From Gallibacter sp963558965 (GTDB taxonomy: Bacteria > Bacillota > Clostridia > Peptostreptococcales > Anaerovoracaceae), in the NCBI GenBank assembly GCA_963558965.1, contig CAUWIT010000005.1, positions 34,554 to 98,553 of the forward strand: a stretch of DNA of 64,000 nucleotides, in the 5' to 3' direction. The notes beneath the pieces were generated by a model. That model had not been told where the DNA came from, ran no database searches, and saw only the letters and a program-made list of their open reading frames with translations. The position numbers were made by a program, and so were the translations under genes. Below, one piece after another: positions 16,881 through 25,141 of the stretch. Position 1 is the first letter of the stretch; every line of letters begins with the position of its first letter.

Positions 16881-17051
16881 ATGGCTTACAAAATTACAGA
16901 TGCTTGCATCAACTGTGGAGTATGTGCTGGCGAATGCCCAGTAGAAGCAATTTCAGAAGGCGATGGAAAACACGTTATCGATCCTGAAAAATGCATCGAC
17001 TGCGGAGCTTGCGCTGGAGCTTGCCCTGTTGACGCACCACAGGCTGAATAA
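16881..17051 (+). CDS. 2[4Fe-4S] clostridial-type ferredoxin
   Basis: 56 aa. Two CxxCxxCxxxCP motifs are present: Cys9, 12, 15 and 19, and Cys38, 41, 44 and 48, in an internally duplicated protein of the classic clostridial size. It carries low-potential electrons for enzymes such as pyruvate:ferredoxin oxidoreductase and hydrogenase. AAAAGGAGG lies 8 nt before the ATG. It has its own strong promoter and terminator, fitting an abundant monocistronic message. Confidence 0.98.
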   Translation: MAYKITDACINCGVCAGECPVEAISEGDGKHVIDPEKCIDCGACAGACPVDAPQAE

Positions 17052-17069
17052 TTTCTATTCGGTATAATT

Positions 17070-17107
17070 AATAACCGTTTCTAAAATTTAGAAACGGTTA
17101 TTTTTTT
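17070..17107. terminator. Strong bidirectional terminator between ferredoxin and rex
   Basis: AATAACCGTTTCTAAA pairs with its exact complement and is followed by a T run; it serves both convergent transcripts. Confidence 0.95.
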
Positions 17108-17116
17108 ATGTTCATT

Positions 17117-17758
17117 TTATCTTTTTGACATATGATATGCAAGAGAGTGCAAGCTATCGCTCAAATGAACATTTTCAATTGAAACATGTCCAGGCACCTC
17201 AATATCAACCGGTGCAAAATTCCAGATACCTTTTACTCCGGCAAAACATAATTTATCTGCTACTTCCTGTGCATTTTCTTTAGAAGTACATATTATACCG
17301 ATATCGATATTATGTTCCTCTACATAGTCAACCATGTTTTCATAGTCCATAACATTGATATCATTGATTTTAAGACCTATCAATCTAGGATTTACTTCAA
17401 AGATACCGTCAACTAAAAAGCCAGCTTTGTAATAATAAGTGTAATTAGCAATAGCCTGACCTAAGTTACCAGCACCTACAATAACCATTTTATAATTTCT
17501 ATCCAGACCAAGGATACTACTTATTTCGCTGTAAAGATCGTTTACATTGTAACCATATCCTTGCTGTCCGAAACCTCCAAAGTTGTTTAAATCTTGTCTA
17601 ATTTGTGATGCAGTATAACCAATGAGCCTGCTTAGCTCATTGGATGAAATTTTTTCTACACCTTTTTTTTGAAGTTCCTTTAAATATCTTCTATATCTTG
17701 GAAGTCTTTTAATAACCGCATTTGAAATCCTTGTCGGTTCTTTGCTAGTATTAGCCAT
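17117..17758 (-). CDS. rex: Redox-sensing transcriptional repressor Rex
   Basis: 213 aa from the ATG at 17758 (MANTSKEP); a longer frame would need a TTG inside the GAGGAG ribosome site, which lies in the 3' end of acpP. The N-terminal winged helix (RLPRYRRYLKEL...SSNELSRLIGYTASQIRQDLNNFG) is followed by a Rossmann fold with VGAGNLGQAI that senses the NADH/NAD+ ratio. Rex represses fermentation and respiration genes when NADH is low. It is the last gene of the tsaB-rimI-tsaD-ABC-F-acpP-rex row. Confidence 0.97.
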   Translation of the reverse strand: MANTSKEPTRISNAVIKRLPRYRRYLKELQKKGVEKISSNELSRLIGYTASQIRQDLNNFGGFGQQGYGYNVNDLYSEISSILGLDRNYKMVIVGAGNLGQAIANYTYYYKAGFLVDGIFEVNPRLIGLKINDINVMDYENMVDYVEEHNIDIGIICTSKENAQEVADKLCFAGVKGIWNFAPVDIEVPGHVSIENVHLSDSLHSLAYHMSKR

Positions 17759-17762
17759 TTTG

Positions 17763-17990
17763 TTATTTATTCTCCTCAACGTAGTTTACAAGATCTGCAA
17801 CTGTATGGAATTTTTCAGCTTCTTCATCTGGAATTTCAATATCATACTCTTCTTCAATAGCCATAATAATTTCTACAGCATCTAGAGAATCTGCTTCTAG
17901 ATCCTTCATTAGATTAGTATCCATTGTTACTGTGCTTTCGTCTACATTTAACTGTTCTACTATAATTTCTTTAATTTTATCAAAAAACAT
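17763..17990 (-). CDS. acpP: Acyl carrier protein
   Basis: 75 aa, acidic, with the phosphopantetheine attachment site in EADSLDAVEIIM (Ser in DSL). It carries growing fatty acyl chains as thioesters. AGGAGG lies before the ATG. No other fatty acid genes are nearby; only 4 bp separate its stop from the rex start, so the two are cotranscribed. Confidence 0.96.
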   Translation of the reverse strand: MFFDKIKEIIVEQLNVDESTVTMDTNLMKDLEADSLDAVEIIMAIEEEYDIEIPDEEAEKFHTVADLVNYVEENK

Positions 17991-18030
17991 ATTTTTCTCC
18001 TCCTATTTTATTATCATAAAGAATTATAAT

Positions 18031-19992
18031 TTACACTTCATCGTATTGCAACCACTTTTCGTATTTTTTTTGTAGCTCTTCTTTAAGTTCATTTAGCTCA
18101 TTGCTTAAAGAAACCAGCTTTTGGTGGTCACAAATAACCTCATCCTTGCACATATCTTCTTCAAGTTGTGCACTCTTTTGTTCCATTTCTTCTATTTCCT
18201 CTTCAAGCTTTTTCTTTTCTCTTTCAAGTCTTCTGCGCTTTGTTTCTGCTTCTTTTTTTAGCCTGCGCTCTTCGCTAGATGAAATGGTTTTATTTTCTTT
18301 TTGAGCTTCTTTGCGTATTTTCGCACTTTCGCCCATTTCCTCTAAATATTTTTTACCTGAAAATATCTCAGCTCTTTTTTCTTGATAGTAATCGTACTTA
18401 CCTAAGTAAACATTTATACCCTTTTGAGTTAGTTCCATAATCCTATCTGGCACTTTTGATAAGAAATATCTATCGTGACTGACTATTACCGCAGTACCTG
18501 GAAATTCCATCAAAGCGTCTTCAAATACTTCTTTTGACTCAATATCCAAATGGTTTGTAGGTTCGTCTAATACTAGTACATTTGCCCCTGACATCATCAG
18601 TTTTAAAAGAGCTAATCTAGCTTTCTCTCCACCGCTTAAAGCTCTAACAGGTAAAAATACCATCTCGTCTTTAAACATAAATCTGCCAAGTACACCTCTT
18701 ATTTCAGACTCTGTGTAAAGCCTGTAAGACTGATGAACTTCTTCCATAACTGTCAAATCTTCATTTAGCATGCTTTGAGTCTGATCGTAATATGCGATTT
18801 CAACATTTGTACCTAGTTTTAGATAACCTTCGTTTGGCTCTAGTTCATTCATCAATATTTTTAAAAGAGTTGTTTTTCCAACTCCATTTGGACCTAAGAT
18901 ACAGATTTTTTCTCCTCTCTTAATATCCATATTTACATTTGAAAATAACTCTGTCTTATTTGCTCCATAACCGAAACTTTTTCCCAGATTTTCAGCGTAA
19001 ATAACATCTTTGCCGCTTTTAAAGTTTTCTTTGAAATGAATCTTCATACGACCTTTTTCAGACTCTGGACGCTCCAAAACTTCCATTCTTTGAAGCTGTT
19101 TTTCCCTAGATTGAGCACGCTTCGCCAACTTTTCAGTGCCTCGCTGCTTAAATCTACGTATCATTTCCTCTTGTCTTGCTATTTCTTTTTGCTGTGAATT
19201 ATATCTGCGCAGTTCATCTTCCCTTTTAAACTTTTTCTTCTCCGCATAAGCCGAATAATTTCCTTCGTATACATCAAGTCTATGATGATCCACTTCGAAA
19301 ATACGGTTAACCGTCTGATCTAGGAAATATCTATCGTGGGAAACAATTACAAGTGTACCACTGTAACTTTTTAAGTATTGTTCCAGCCATTTCAATGTTC
19401 CTATATCTAGATGGTTAGTCGGTTCGTCTAAAAATAGTAAGTTTGGTTTTTTTAACAGTAGACAAGCAAGTGAAAGTCTTGTTCTTTCTCCTCCACTTAG
19501 CATATCTATTTTTTTGTTGTAGTATTCTTCTGTAAAAGCCATACTGTTAAGAATGCCCTTTATCTCGCTTTTGTAGCTGTATCCACCTTTAGTCCTGTAC
19601 TCTTCTTGAAGTCTATCATAAGATGCTAATAGTTGCTCCATTTTAGAATCTTCGTGGTCAGTTGAAGCTATTTCTTCGGACATTTTAAGCATCTTTGTTT
19701 CCATTTCTTCTAAAAAAGCAAATATATTATTTACTTCTTCTATTACAGTTTTATCCGAATGAAAATTATCTACCTGTCTTAAATATCCAATAGTTGTATC
19801 GTTTGAAACGAAAAAATCTCCACTGTCATAACTCATCTCTCCAGTAAGGATTTTCAAAAGAGTTGATTTACCAGCGCCGTTAGGACCTACTACACCAACT
19901 CTATCCCCTTCGTTTATATGAAACGAAACATTTTCCAATATGACATCTACGCCATAGCTTTTACATATATCTTTTGCACTTAATATTATCAT
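18031..19992 (-). CDS. ABC-F family ATPase (two ABC domains, C-terminal coiled coil)
   Basis: 653 aa without membrane segments. Walker A GPNGAGKST is at 36-44 and a second GPNGVGKTT follows near 370. Both halves have LSGGE signatures and DEPTNHLD Walker B motifs. Between them lies the basic interdomain linker (RFKQRGTEKLAKRAQSREKQ) that contacts tRNA at the ribosomal E site in this family, and the C-terminus is a long Lys/Glu coiled coil. ABC-F proteins rescue stalled ribosomes or protect them from antibiotics; this one looks like a YdiF/Uup-type housekeeping member. Its ATG overlaps the tsaD stop by 4 nt. Confidence 0.93.
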   Translation of the reverse strand: MIILSAKDICKSYGVDVILENVSFHINEGDRVGVVGPNGAGKSTLLKILTGEMSYDSGDFFVSNDTTIGYLRQVDNFHSDKTVIEEVNNIFAFLEEMETKMLKMSEEIASTDHEDSKMEQLLASYDRLQEEYRTKGGYSYKSEIKGILNSMAFTEEYYNKKIDMLSGGERTRLSLACLLLKKPNLLFLDEPTNHLDIGTLKWLEQYLKSYSGTLVIVSHDRYFLDQTVNRIFEVDHHRLDVYEGNYSAYAEKKKFKREDELRRYNSQQKEIARQEEMIRRFKQRGTEKLAKRAQSREKQLQRMEVLERPESEKGRMKIHFKENFKSGKDVIYAENLGKSFGYGANKTELFSNVNMDIKRGEKICILGPNGVGKTTLLKILMNELEPNEGYLKLGTNVEIAYYDQTQSMLNEDLTVMEEVHQSYRLYTESEIRGVLGRFMFKDEMVFLPVRALSGGEKARLALLKLMMSGANVLVLDEPTNHLDIESKEVFEDALMEFPGTAVIVSHDRYFLSKVPDRIMELTQKGINVYLGKYDYYQEKRAEIFSGKKYLEEMGESAKIRKEAQKENKTISSSEERRLKKEAETKRRRLEREKKKLEEEIEEMEQKSAQLEEDMCKDEVICDHQKLVSLSNELNELKEELQKKYEKWLQYDEV

Positions 19993-21005
19993 AATGGTAA
20001 ATTAGCTTGAGCATCTAAATTTAAATCATCTATCTCTCCAGCCATGTACTTATAATATGCTGCGCAACCTATCATAGCTGCATTGTCAGTACATAAAATA
20101 GGAGATGGATAATATAGCTCTATTCCTTTCTCTTTACATTTTTCATCTAACATTTGACGCAGTTTGCTATTTGCCGCTACGCCACCTGCAAGAACAAGTT
20201 TGTCCTTGCCCATATCACAAGCTGCTGATACTGCTTTTGCAACTATAACATCTAAAACAGCTTGCTGGAAACTTGCAGCAATGTCTGGTACATTTATTTC
20301 ACGTCCTGCCTGTTTTTCATTGTTAATATAGTTTAACACTCCTGTTTTAATACCGCTAAAGCTAAAATCCAAGCTGTCTTTTTCTAAAAATACACGCTTA
20401 AAAGCAACTGCTTCTGGATTTCCTTCTTTTGCGATTTTATCTATTAAAGGTCCACCTGGATATCCTAGACCTAAAACTCTTGCAACCTTGTCGTAAGCTT
20501 CTCCCGCAGCATCATCACGAGTGCCACCTAAAACTCTACATGAGTTGTAATCATCAACCTCTACAATATTTGTATGTCCACCTGAAATTACCAAAGCCAT
20601 AAACGGTGGTTCAAGTTCTTTGTGCTCAATAAAATTAGCACTTATATGGCCTTGAATATGATGAACTCCTACAAGGGGTTTTCCAAGGGCCAATGAAAAA
20701 GCTTTAGCTGTAGCAAGACCAATTAAAAGGGCTCCAACAAGCCCTGGTCCATATGTAACCCCTATAAAATCGATTTCATCTAGTGTGCAATCAGCCTCTT
20801 TTAGAGCCTGACTAACCACATTATTTATATTATTTAAATGATGTCTTGATGCTATTTCTGGTACTACTCCACCAAAAGCTTTGTGGACATCAATCTGAGA
20901 AGCTATAACATTTGAAAGCACTTCTCTACCGTTTAGAACTAAAGCTACAGAAGTCTCATCGCAACTTGACTCTATAGCTAAGCATAAAATTTTGCCGTCC
21001 TTCAT
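19989..21005 (-). CDS. tsaD: tRNA N6-threonylcarbamoyladenosine transferase TsaD
   Basis: 338 aa from the ATG at 21005 (MKDGKILCLAIESSCDETS), behind GGAGGA. The Fe-binding motif HHIQGH and the ASKHA ATPase motifs (LAIESSCDETS, SGGHTNI, LAGGVAANS) are complete. With TsaB and TsaE it adds threonylcarbamoyl to A37 of ANN-decoding tRNAs. The start lies 1 bp after the rimI stop. TsaC is not in the window. Confidence 0.98.
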   Translation of the reverse strand: MKDGKILCLAIESSCDETSVALVLNGREVLSNVIASQIDVHKAFGGVVPEIASRHHLNNINNVVSQALKEADCTLDEIDFIGVTYGPGLVGALLIGLATAKAFSLALGKPLVGVHHIQGHISANFIEHKELEPPFMALVISGGHTNIVEVDDYNSCRVLGGTRDDAAGEAYDKVARVLGLGYPGGPLIDKIAKEGNPEAVAFKRVFLEKDSLDFSFSGIKTGVLNYINNEKQAGREINVPDIAASFQQAVLDVIVAKAVSAACDMGKDKLVLAGGVAANSKLRQMLDEKCKEKGIELYYPSPILCTDNAAMIGCAAYYKYMAGEIDDLNLDAQANLPL

Positions 21006-21006
21006 C

Positions 21007-21453
21007 TTATTCCTCCACACGCCACATAATTATGGCATCTTCATTGTCATTATAGTATCTGGGACGTACGCCCATTTCTTTAAAATTAAATTTTTCATAT
21101 AACTTTTGCGCCGGTGTATTTGATGCTCTAACCTCAAGAGTAAAACTGTTTATACCATTTTTCTCTGAGTGATCTATTAAAGAATTTATTAAAGTTTCAC
21201 CGATATGTCTCCTCCTGTAGTCTGGATCTACTGCAACATTGGTTATATGAGCTTCGTCTACTATATACCATACGCCTACATATCCAACTACTTTTCCATC
21301 TAACTCTCCCACAATATACATGGCGAAATCATTTTTTTCAATTTCATCTCTTATAGATTGTGGAGTCCATGGATCTTTGAAACATTTAGTTTCTAAAAGG
21401 GCAATTTCATCTACATCTTTTAGCTCGCCTTTTCTAACAGTTATATAACTCAT
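21007..21453 (-). CDS. rimI: RimI-type protein N-acetyltransferase (GNAT)
   Basis: 148 aa GNAT fold with the acetyl-CoA loop VDPDYRRRHIGETLI and the family's C-terminal ASNTPAQKLYEKFNFKEMGVRPRYY. RimI acetylates the N-terminus of ribosomal protein S18 in E. coli, and genes of this type commonly sit between tsaB and tsaD in Firmicutes. It overlaps tsaB by 4 nt (ATGA). Confidence 0.93.
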   Translation of the reverse strand: MSYITVRKGELKDVDEIALLETKCFKDPWTPQSIRDEIEKNDFAMYIVGELDGKVVGYVGVWYIVDEAHITNVAVDPDYRRRHIGETLINSLIDHSEKNGINSFTLEVRASNTPAQKLYEKFNFKEMGVRPRYYNDNEDAIIMWRVEE

Positions 21454-22169
21454 TTTTCACTTGCTAGGCGTTCTTCCAATTTTCTTTGCGCCTCTGCCTT
21501 TCTCATATAATCTGGTTCGAAGTCGTTGTAGCCAACAGTTTCACCATTGTTGTATTTTTCCAAAGCGATTTTAGCTACTGACTCTGCATATTGATATACT
21601 TCTTTTACTTCTGCTTTTAGTCCATTTGCCTCTGCATACTGTAAAATATCTTGTCCATACGATTTTATACCGTCTCCTACAAACAGAATATTATCAACTC
21701 CAGTTTCTTTTGCCTTAGTGCCTACTGCATCTAAAAAGTCTTCAAGAGCATAAGGAGCTGCGCAAACCACTTCTGTCATTCCTACACAAGCGTTAGCATA
21801 AACTTGTTTTCTCCTAGCATCTAAAACTCCACAAACCATAGTGTTTTCTTCGATTTCAATTTGCCCTTGGGCGAAAGCGTAAAGAGTCGGCACAGGGATG
21901 CAAGGTATATTTTTGATTTGACTTATAGCCCTGGCTGTTGAAACTCCAATACGTATGCCTGTAAATGAACCTGGGCCTTGAGATGCAGCAACTGCGTCGA
22001 TCTGGTCCATAGTTATATTGTTTTCCTTTAAAAGATGGTCGATCATAGGTGTTAAAACTTTTAGATGATTAAGTCTATCCTCTGATCTAGCAGAAACTAT
22101 CTTTTTGTCTTTATTTATAAGTGCCGCACTGCAGTGTGGGCCTGTTGTTTCTATTGCTAAAATATACAT
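21450..22169 (-). CDS. tsaB: t6A synthesis scaffold protein TsaB
   Basis: 239 aa with the ASKHA N-terminus MYILAIETTG and the SQGPGSFTGIRIGVSTA motif. It lacks the iron-binding histidines of TsaD, as expected for the non-catalytic partner that bridges TsaD and TsaE. AAGGAAA precedes the ATG. It is the first gene of the operon running to rex. Confidence 0.96.
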   Translation of the reverse strand: MYILAIETTGPHCSAALINKDKKIVSARSEDRLNHLKVLTPMIDHLLKENNITMDQIDAVAASQGPGSFTGIRIGVSTARAISQIKNIPCIPVPTLYAFAQGQIEIEENTMVCGVLDARRKQVYANACVGMTEVVCAAPYALEDFLDAVGTKAKETGVDNILFVGDGIKSYGQDILQYAEANGLKAEVKEVYQYAESVAKIALEKYNNGETVGYNDFEPDYMRKAEAQRKLEERLASEK

Positions 22170-22224
22170 CGGTTTCCTTCTTTCGTCTATCTATATAATA
22201 TGTAGAAATTTACTCACTTAGATT

Positions 22225-22230
22225 ATTTTA
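22225..22230 (-). promoter_or_regulatory. Extended -10 promoter element of the tsaB operon
   Basis: The minus strand reads TGTGTTAAAAT, a TGnTAAAAT extended -10, about 55 nt before the tsaB start. The same 11-mer precedes tsaE (24215) and yoaK (58127). Confidence 0.5.
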
Positions 22231-22281
22231 ACACAAATTATGACTTTGAGCGATAATCAATTGTTAAGATTGTGAAAAGAA

Positions 22282-22319
22282 ATGACATTTTATGTTAAGT
22301 TTATGTTAATTTTTGTAAA
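22282..22319. promoter_or_regulatory. Pho-box-like direct repeats upstream of the first permease
   Basis: On the minus strand the hexamers TTTACA, TTAACA, TTAACA and TGTCAT start at 10-, 11- and 11-bp steps. The central TTAACA-N5-TTAACA is the pattern bound by the Bacillus phosphate regulator PhoP, and helical-period repeats are typical of OmpR/PhoB-type response regulators. The block ends on the -35 box of the promoter at 22313. Confidence 0.45.
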
Positions 22320-22341
22320 CATTACTTGTTTTTTCTATCTA
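22313..22341 (+). promoter_or_regulatory. Candidate promoter of first ArsB/NhaD-type permease
   Basis: TTGTAA (22313-22318) and TATCTA (22336-22341) with a 17-bp spacer, adjoining the Pho-box-like repeats. The -35 is weak, as at activator-dependent promoters. The remaining leader holds a tandem TTTATAAGATT (22378 and 22391) and a duplicated AAAGGTTTAA. Confidence 0.4.
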
Positions 22342-22450
22342 AAGGTTTAAAATCTACTAGTCAAAAATTTTAGGTTATTTTATAAGATTTTTTATAAGAT
22401 TTAAAATTTAATTTAAAGGTTTAATGTCAAATAAGGAAAGGAGAATTGCT

Positions 22451-23719
22451 TTGGAACAAACAATTGCAATAATCGTTTTTCTTGCTGTTATTTTACTAAT
22501 CGTGTTTGAGAAATTACACGAGGCTGCAGCCGCTGTTGCCGGTGCTGCTGTACTGTTGCTTACACACGTGTTAGATGTAGAAAGCGCAGCAAGCTATGTC
22601 GACTATAACACAATCGGTGTTTTAGTTGGTATGATGCTATTTGTAGCAGTTATTAAAAATTCTGGTCTTTTCGAATATATTTCGATTAAGGCTGCAAAGT
22701 TTGCTAAGGGAGACCCATGGAAAATAATGATGATGTTTATCTTAGTAACTGCTGTTTTATCAGGATTTTTAGACAACGTTACTACTGTACTTTTGGTAGG
22801 TCCTATGAGTATTTCTATATCTAAGATTTTGGGACTTAACCCTGTGCCATTTTTGCTTACACAGATTATGGCTTCAAATATAGGTGGTACAGCTACTTTG
22901 ATCGGTGACCCTCCAAATATTATGATTGGTAGCGCTGCTGGTCTTACATTTTTAGATTTTATATTAAATGCGACTCCGGTTATCATCATTATTATGATAG
23001 TATTTATATTTATGATGAAACTTGTATACGGTAGACATATGGAAGTTGAACAATCAGCTATTGACCAAGTTATGTTACTTGATGAAAACAAGGCTATTGA
23101 AGATCCTGCTCTACTTAAAAAGAGTATTGTAATGATAGTTTTAGTTGTTTTAGGATTTATTTGTCATTCATCACTTGGCATCGAGTCAAGCGTTATCGCT
23201 ATTACTGCCGCAGCTGTTATGCTGATTATAGGCAAGCAAAATGTTGAAGAAATAATAGGTGATATCGAATGGACAACTATTGTATTTTTCACAGCTTTGT
23301 TTATAGTTGTTGGCGGTCTTGTAGAAACAGGTGTTATCGATAAACTTGCAAATGTAATTATCAACTTAACTGCAGATAAACCTATTGTAACTATGTTGAT
23401 TTTACTTTGGGCATCTGCTCTTTTATCAACTATTTTAAACAATATACCTTTTGTTGCTGCACTTATCCCACTTATTATCGCTATGGGTAACAGCGGCATC
23501 GACGTATTCCCTCTATGGTGGGCTATTTCACTTGGTGCTTGTCTTGGCGGGAATGGCACTCTTATCGGTGCATCAGCTAATATCGTGTTGTCAAATATCA
23601 GCTCAAAGCACGGGTATCCTATTACATTTAGTAGATTCCTAAAGATAGGTTTCCCAACTATGATTATGTCAACACTGATTTCAACAGTTTACCTAGTTGT
23701 TAGATACGGCATTTTCTAA
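22451..23719 (+). CDS. ArsB/NhaD-type ion permease (IT superfamily), copy 1
   Basis: 422 aa from a TTG at 22451 (reading LEQTIAIIVF), chosen because AAAGGAG ends 7 nt before it; the resulting length equals that of its paralogue at 27330. About 11-12 membrane segments. The duplicated re-entrant signatures of the IT superfamily are clear: FLDNVTTVLL, NIGGTATLIGDPPNIMIGSAAG, and in the second half LNNIPFVAALIPL and GGNGTLIGASANIV. Relatives move arsenite, Na+/H+ or organic anions; the substrate is unknown. Tandem sites resembling a Pho box lie at its promoter. Confidence 0.85.
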   Translation: MEQTIAIIVFLAVILLIVFEKLHEAAAAVAGAAVLLLTHVLDVESAASYVDYNTIGVLVGMMLFVAVIKNSGLFEYISIKAAKFAKGDPWKIMMMFILVTAVLSGFLDNVTTVLLVGPMSISISKILGLNPVPFLLTQIMASNIGGTATLIGDPPNIMIGSAAGLTFLDFILNATPVIIIIMIVFIFMMKLVYGRHMEVEQSAIDQVMLLDENKAIEDPALLKKSIVMIVLVVLGFICHSSLGIESSVIAITAAAVMLIIGKQNVEEIIGDIEWTTIVFFTALFIVVGGLVETGVIDKLANVIINLTADKPIVTMLILLWASALLSTILNNIPFVAALIPLIIAMGNSGIDVFPLWWAISLGACLGGNGTLIGASANIVLSNISSKHGYPITFSRFLKIGFPTMIMSTLISTVYLVVRYGIF

Positions 23720-23734
23720 TTCAATTCATATATA

Positions 23735-23776
23735 AAAAAACGATATGCTATTTTGTTTTAAGCATATCGTTTTTTA
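23735..23776. terminator. Bidirectional terminator between permease 1 and tsaE
   Basis: AAAACGATATGCT pairs with AGCATATCGTTTT, flanked by A and T runs. Confidence 0.9.
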
Positions 23777-23782
23777 TTTAGA

Positions 23783-24208
23783 TTAGATTTCAAAATTACA
23801 GCGATAAATTCTCTCTCCTTCGTTTTCTGTATAAGATATAAAAATTATCTTTGCATCTTCAGGTATGATTTCCTCAATCATATCTGCCCACTCTACTACA
23901 GATACACCATCTCCAAAGAAGTATTCTTCATATCCAAGTTCGTACATTTCTTCAATATCTCCAATTCGATAGACATCAAAATGGTACAATGGCAAACTTC
24001 CTTGGTGATACTCTTGTACTATAGTAAAAGTTGGACTTGTTATCATCTCATCTATACCAAGTCCCTTAGCAATATATTTTGTTAAAGTTGTTTTACCTGT
24101 GCCTAAGTCTCCTGCTAAAGCAATTACATCACCTGGCTTCAGGATTTTAGCCAAGTTCTCACCGAATTTTTCGGTATCCTTTTCATTTCTAATTAATAAT
24201 TCTCTCAT
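23783..24208 (-). CDS. tsaE: tRNA t6A ATPase TsaE
   Basis: 141 aa. Walker A GDLGTGKTT, then TSPTFTIVQEYHQG and the HFDVYRI motif typical of TsaE, the ATPase that resets the TsaB-TsaD complex in t6A synthesis. It is separated from tsaB-tsaD by a permease gene. No Shine-Dalgarno sequence precedes the ATG; instead an extended -10 ends 6 nt before it, suggesting a leaderless message. Confidence 0.95.
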   Translation of the reverse strand: MRELLIRNEKDTEKFGENLAKILKPGDVIALAGDLGTGKTTLTKYIAKGLGIDEMITSPTFTIVQEYHQGSLPLYHFDVYRIGDIEEMYELGYEEYFFGDGVSVVEWADMIEEIIPEDAKIIFISYTENEGERIYRCNFEI

Positions 24209-24214
24209 GTGGTT

Positions 24215-24220
24215 ATTTTA
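24215..24220 (-). promoter_or_regulatory. Extended -10 directly before tsaE (leaderless candidate)
   Basis: Minus strand TGTGTTAAAAT ends 6 nt before the tsaE ATG, so transcription would start at or next to the start codon. Confidence 0.45.
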
Positions 24221-24224
24221 ACAC

Positions 24225-24267
24225 AAAAAAATAAAATGAGCGACAGTTTTTTACTATCGCCCATTTT
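24225..24267 (-). terminator. Terminator of ribU
   Basis: On the minus strand AAAATGGGCGATAGT pairs, with two mismatched or wobble positions, with ACTGTCGCTCATTTT and is followed by A and a run of seven Ts. Confidence 0.85.
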
Positions 24268-24280
24268 GTTGACCGTAAAA

Positions 24281-24817
24281 TTATTTATGTAAAAATTTTG
24301 ATACTCTCTTATATAGGAAAAATGTAATAATACCATTCACACTAGCTTTAATTAGATTAAAAGCGATAATAAATGGAAGAACTGCTGTTATACCTGCTCT
24401 TGGAACTCCCATGAAAAATGGTGTAATTATGTAGTTTGCACCAATCATAACTACTGCCATAGCAACTGTTCCAGCTGCAAGAGCTATAATGGCATTTTTC
24501 TTAGATTTGCCATGTTTATAAATAAGTCCTGCTACTAATACATAAGTACCTGTTGCAATGATGTGCATCAAGATACCGTATAGTCCACTTTGAGCACTTA
24601 CAGTAAAACCCTGTATCAATGATGTAACCACTGTAATTAACAGTCCTGCAATTGGTCCATAAGCAAATGTTCCCATTAGAATTGGAATATCAGCTGGGTC
24701 ATACTCCATAAATGCAATTGGTGGAAAAATTGGAAAATGTATAGTTACAAGTATTAGTGATATTGCAACTAACATACCCATCTTTGCTAACTTAACTGTG
24801 TTTTTTTGCTGATTCAT
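24281..24817 (-). CDS. ribU: Riboflavin ECF transporter S component RibU
   Basis: 178 aa with five to six membrane segments and the RibU motif FMEYDPADIPILMGTFAYGP near residue 36. It binds riboflavin outside the cell and needs the shared EcfA/EcfA'/EcfT module, which is not in the window. Control by the FMN riboswitch and terminator in its leader confirms the vitamin specificity. AAGGAG precedes the ATG. Confidence 0.96.
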   Translation of the reverse strand: MNQQKNTVKLAKMGMLVAISLILVTIHFPIFPPIAFMEYDPADIPILMGTFAYGPIAGLLITVVTSLIQGFTVSAQSGLYGILMHIIATGTYVLVAGLIYKHGKSKKNAIIALAAGTVAMAVVMIGANYIITPFFMGVPRAGITAVLPFIIAFNLIKASVNGIITFFLYKRVSKFLHK

Positions 24818-24877
24818 TTTAAATCTCCTTCCAGATAATTAGTATTAACTTAAAATCTGTTCCTTGGTAATTCAAAT

Positions 24878-24906
24878 AAAAAAGCCTCGATTATAAAAAT
24901 CGAGGC
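24878..24906 (-). terminator. Riboswitch terminator upstream of ribU
   Basis: On the minus strand GCCTCGAT pairs with ATCGAGGC, followed by six Ts; it lies between the FMN aptamer and ribU and would stop transcription when FMN is bound. Confidence 0.85.
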
Positions 24907-24958
24907 ATTTGAAAACACTAAAATAAAATAAACATAACAATAAAATATAATGTTCTCT

Positions 24959-25079
24959 TGTTTCTTTCATCCGGACTATACCGTCGGTACTGGATTTTAA
25001 CCAGTTCAACCAATTGGCTCGTGGACTTGTCGCCTAAGCGCTTCACCACCGGTGAGGAATTTCACCTCGCCCCGAAACA
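24959..25079 (-). promoter_or_regulatory. FMN riboswitch (RFN element), canonical
   Basis: On the minus strand the conserved blocks appear in order: GGGGCGAGGTGAAATTCC, CACCGGTGGT, CCACGAGCC, the GAACTGG/CCAGT arm, CCGACGGTATAGTCCGGATG and a closing P1 helix TGTTTC/GAAACA. All core positions fit the class. It controls ribU and is a useful internal reference for the deviant element at 3149-3254. Confidence 0.97.
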
Positions 25080-25097
25080 GATTTTCTTTACTCCATC

Positions 25098-25126
25098 AGT
25101 ATAACACTTTAGAAATTGTCAGTCAA
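25098..25126 (-). promoter_or_regulatory. Promoter of riboswitch-ribU transcript
   Basis: Minus strand TTGACT (25121-25126), 17-bp spacer, TATACT (25098-25103), starting about 20 nt before the aptamer. Confidence 0.75.
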
Positions 25127-25141
25127 CGTTAAATTTTTAAC

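Noticed and set aside
22378..22401. Tandem TTTATAAGATT as a regulatory repeat
   Set aside because: Short, fully AT-rich repeat in AT-rich leader; could easily be chance, unlike the phased TTAACA repeats nearby.
24211..24224. TTGTGTTAAAATAAC as a Rex operator
   Set aside because: Only one half-site is convincing; the second half of the Rex palindrome is missing here and at the copies at 22214 and 58121. An extended -10 explains all three.
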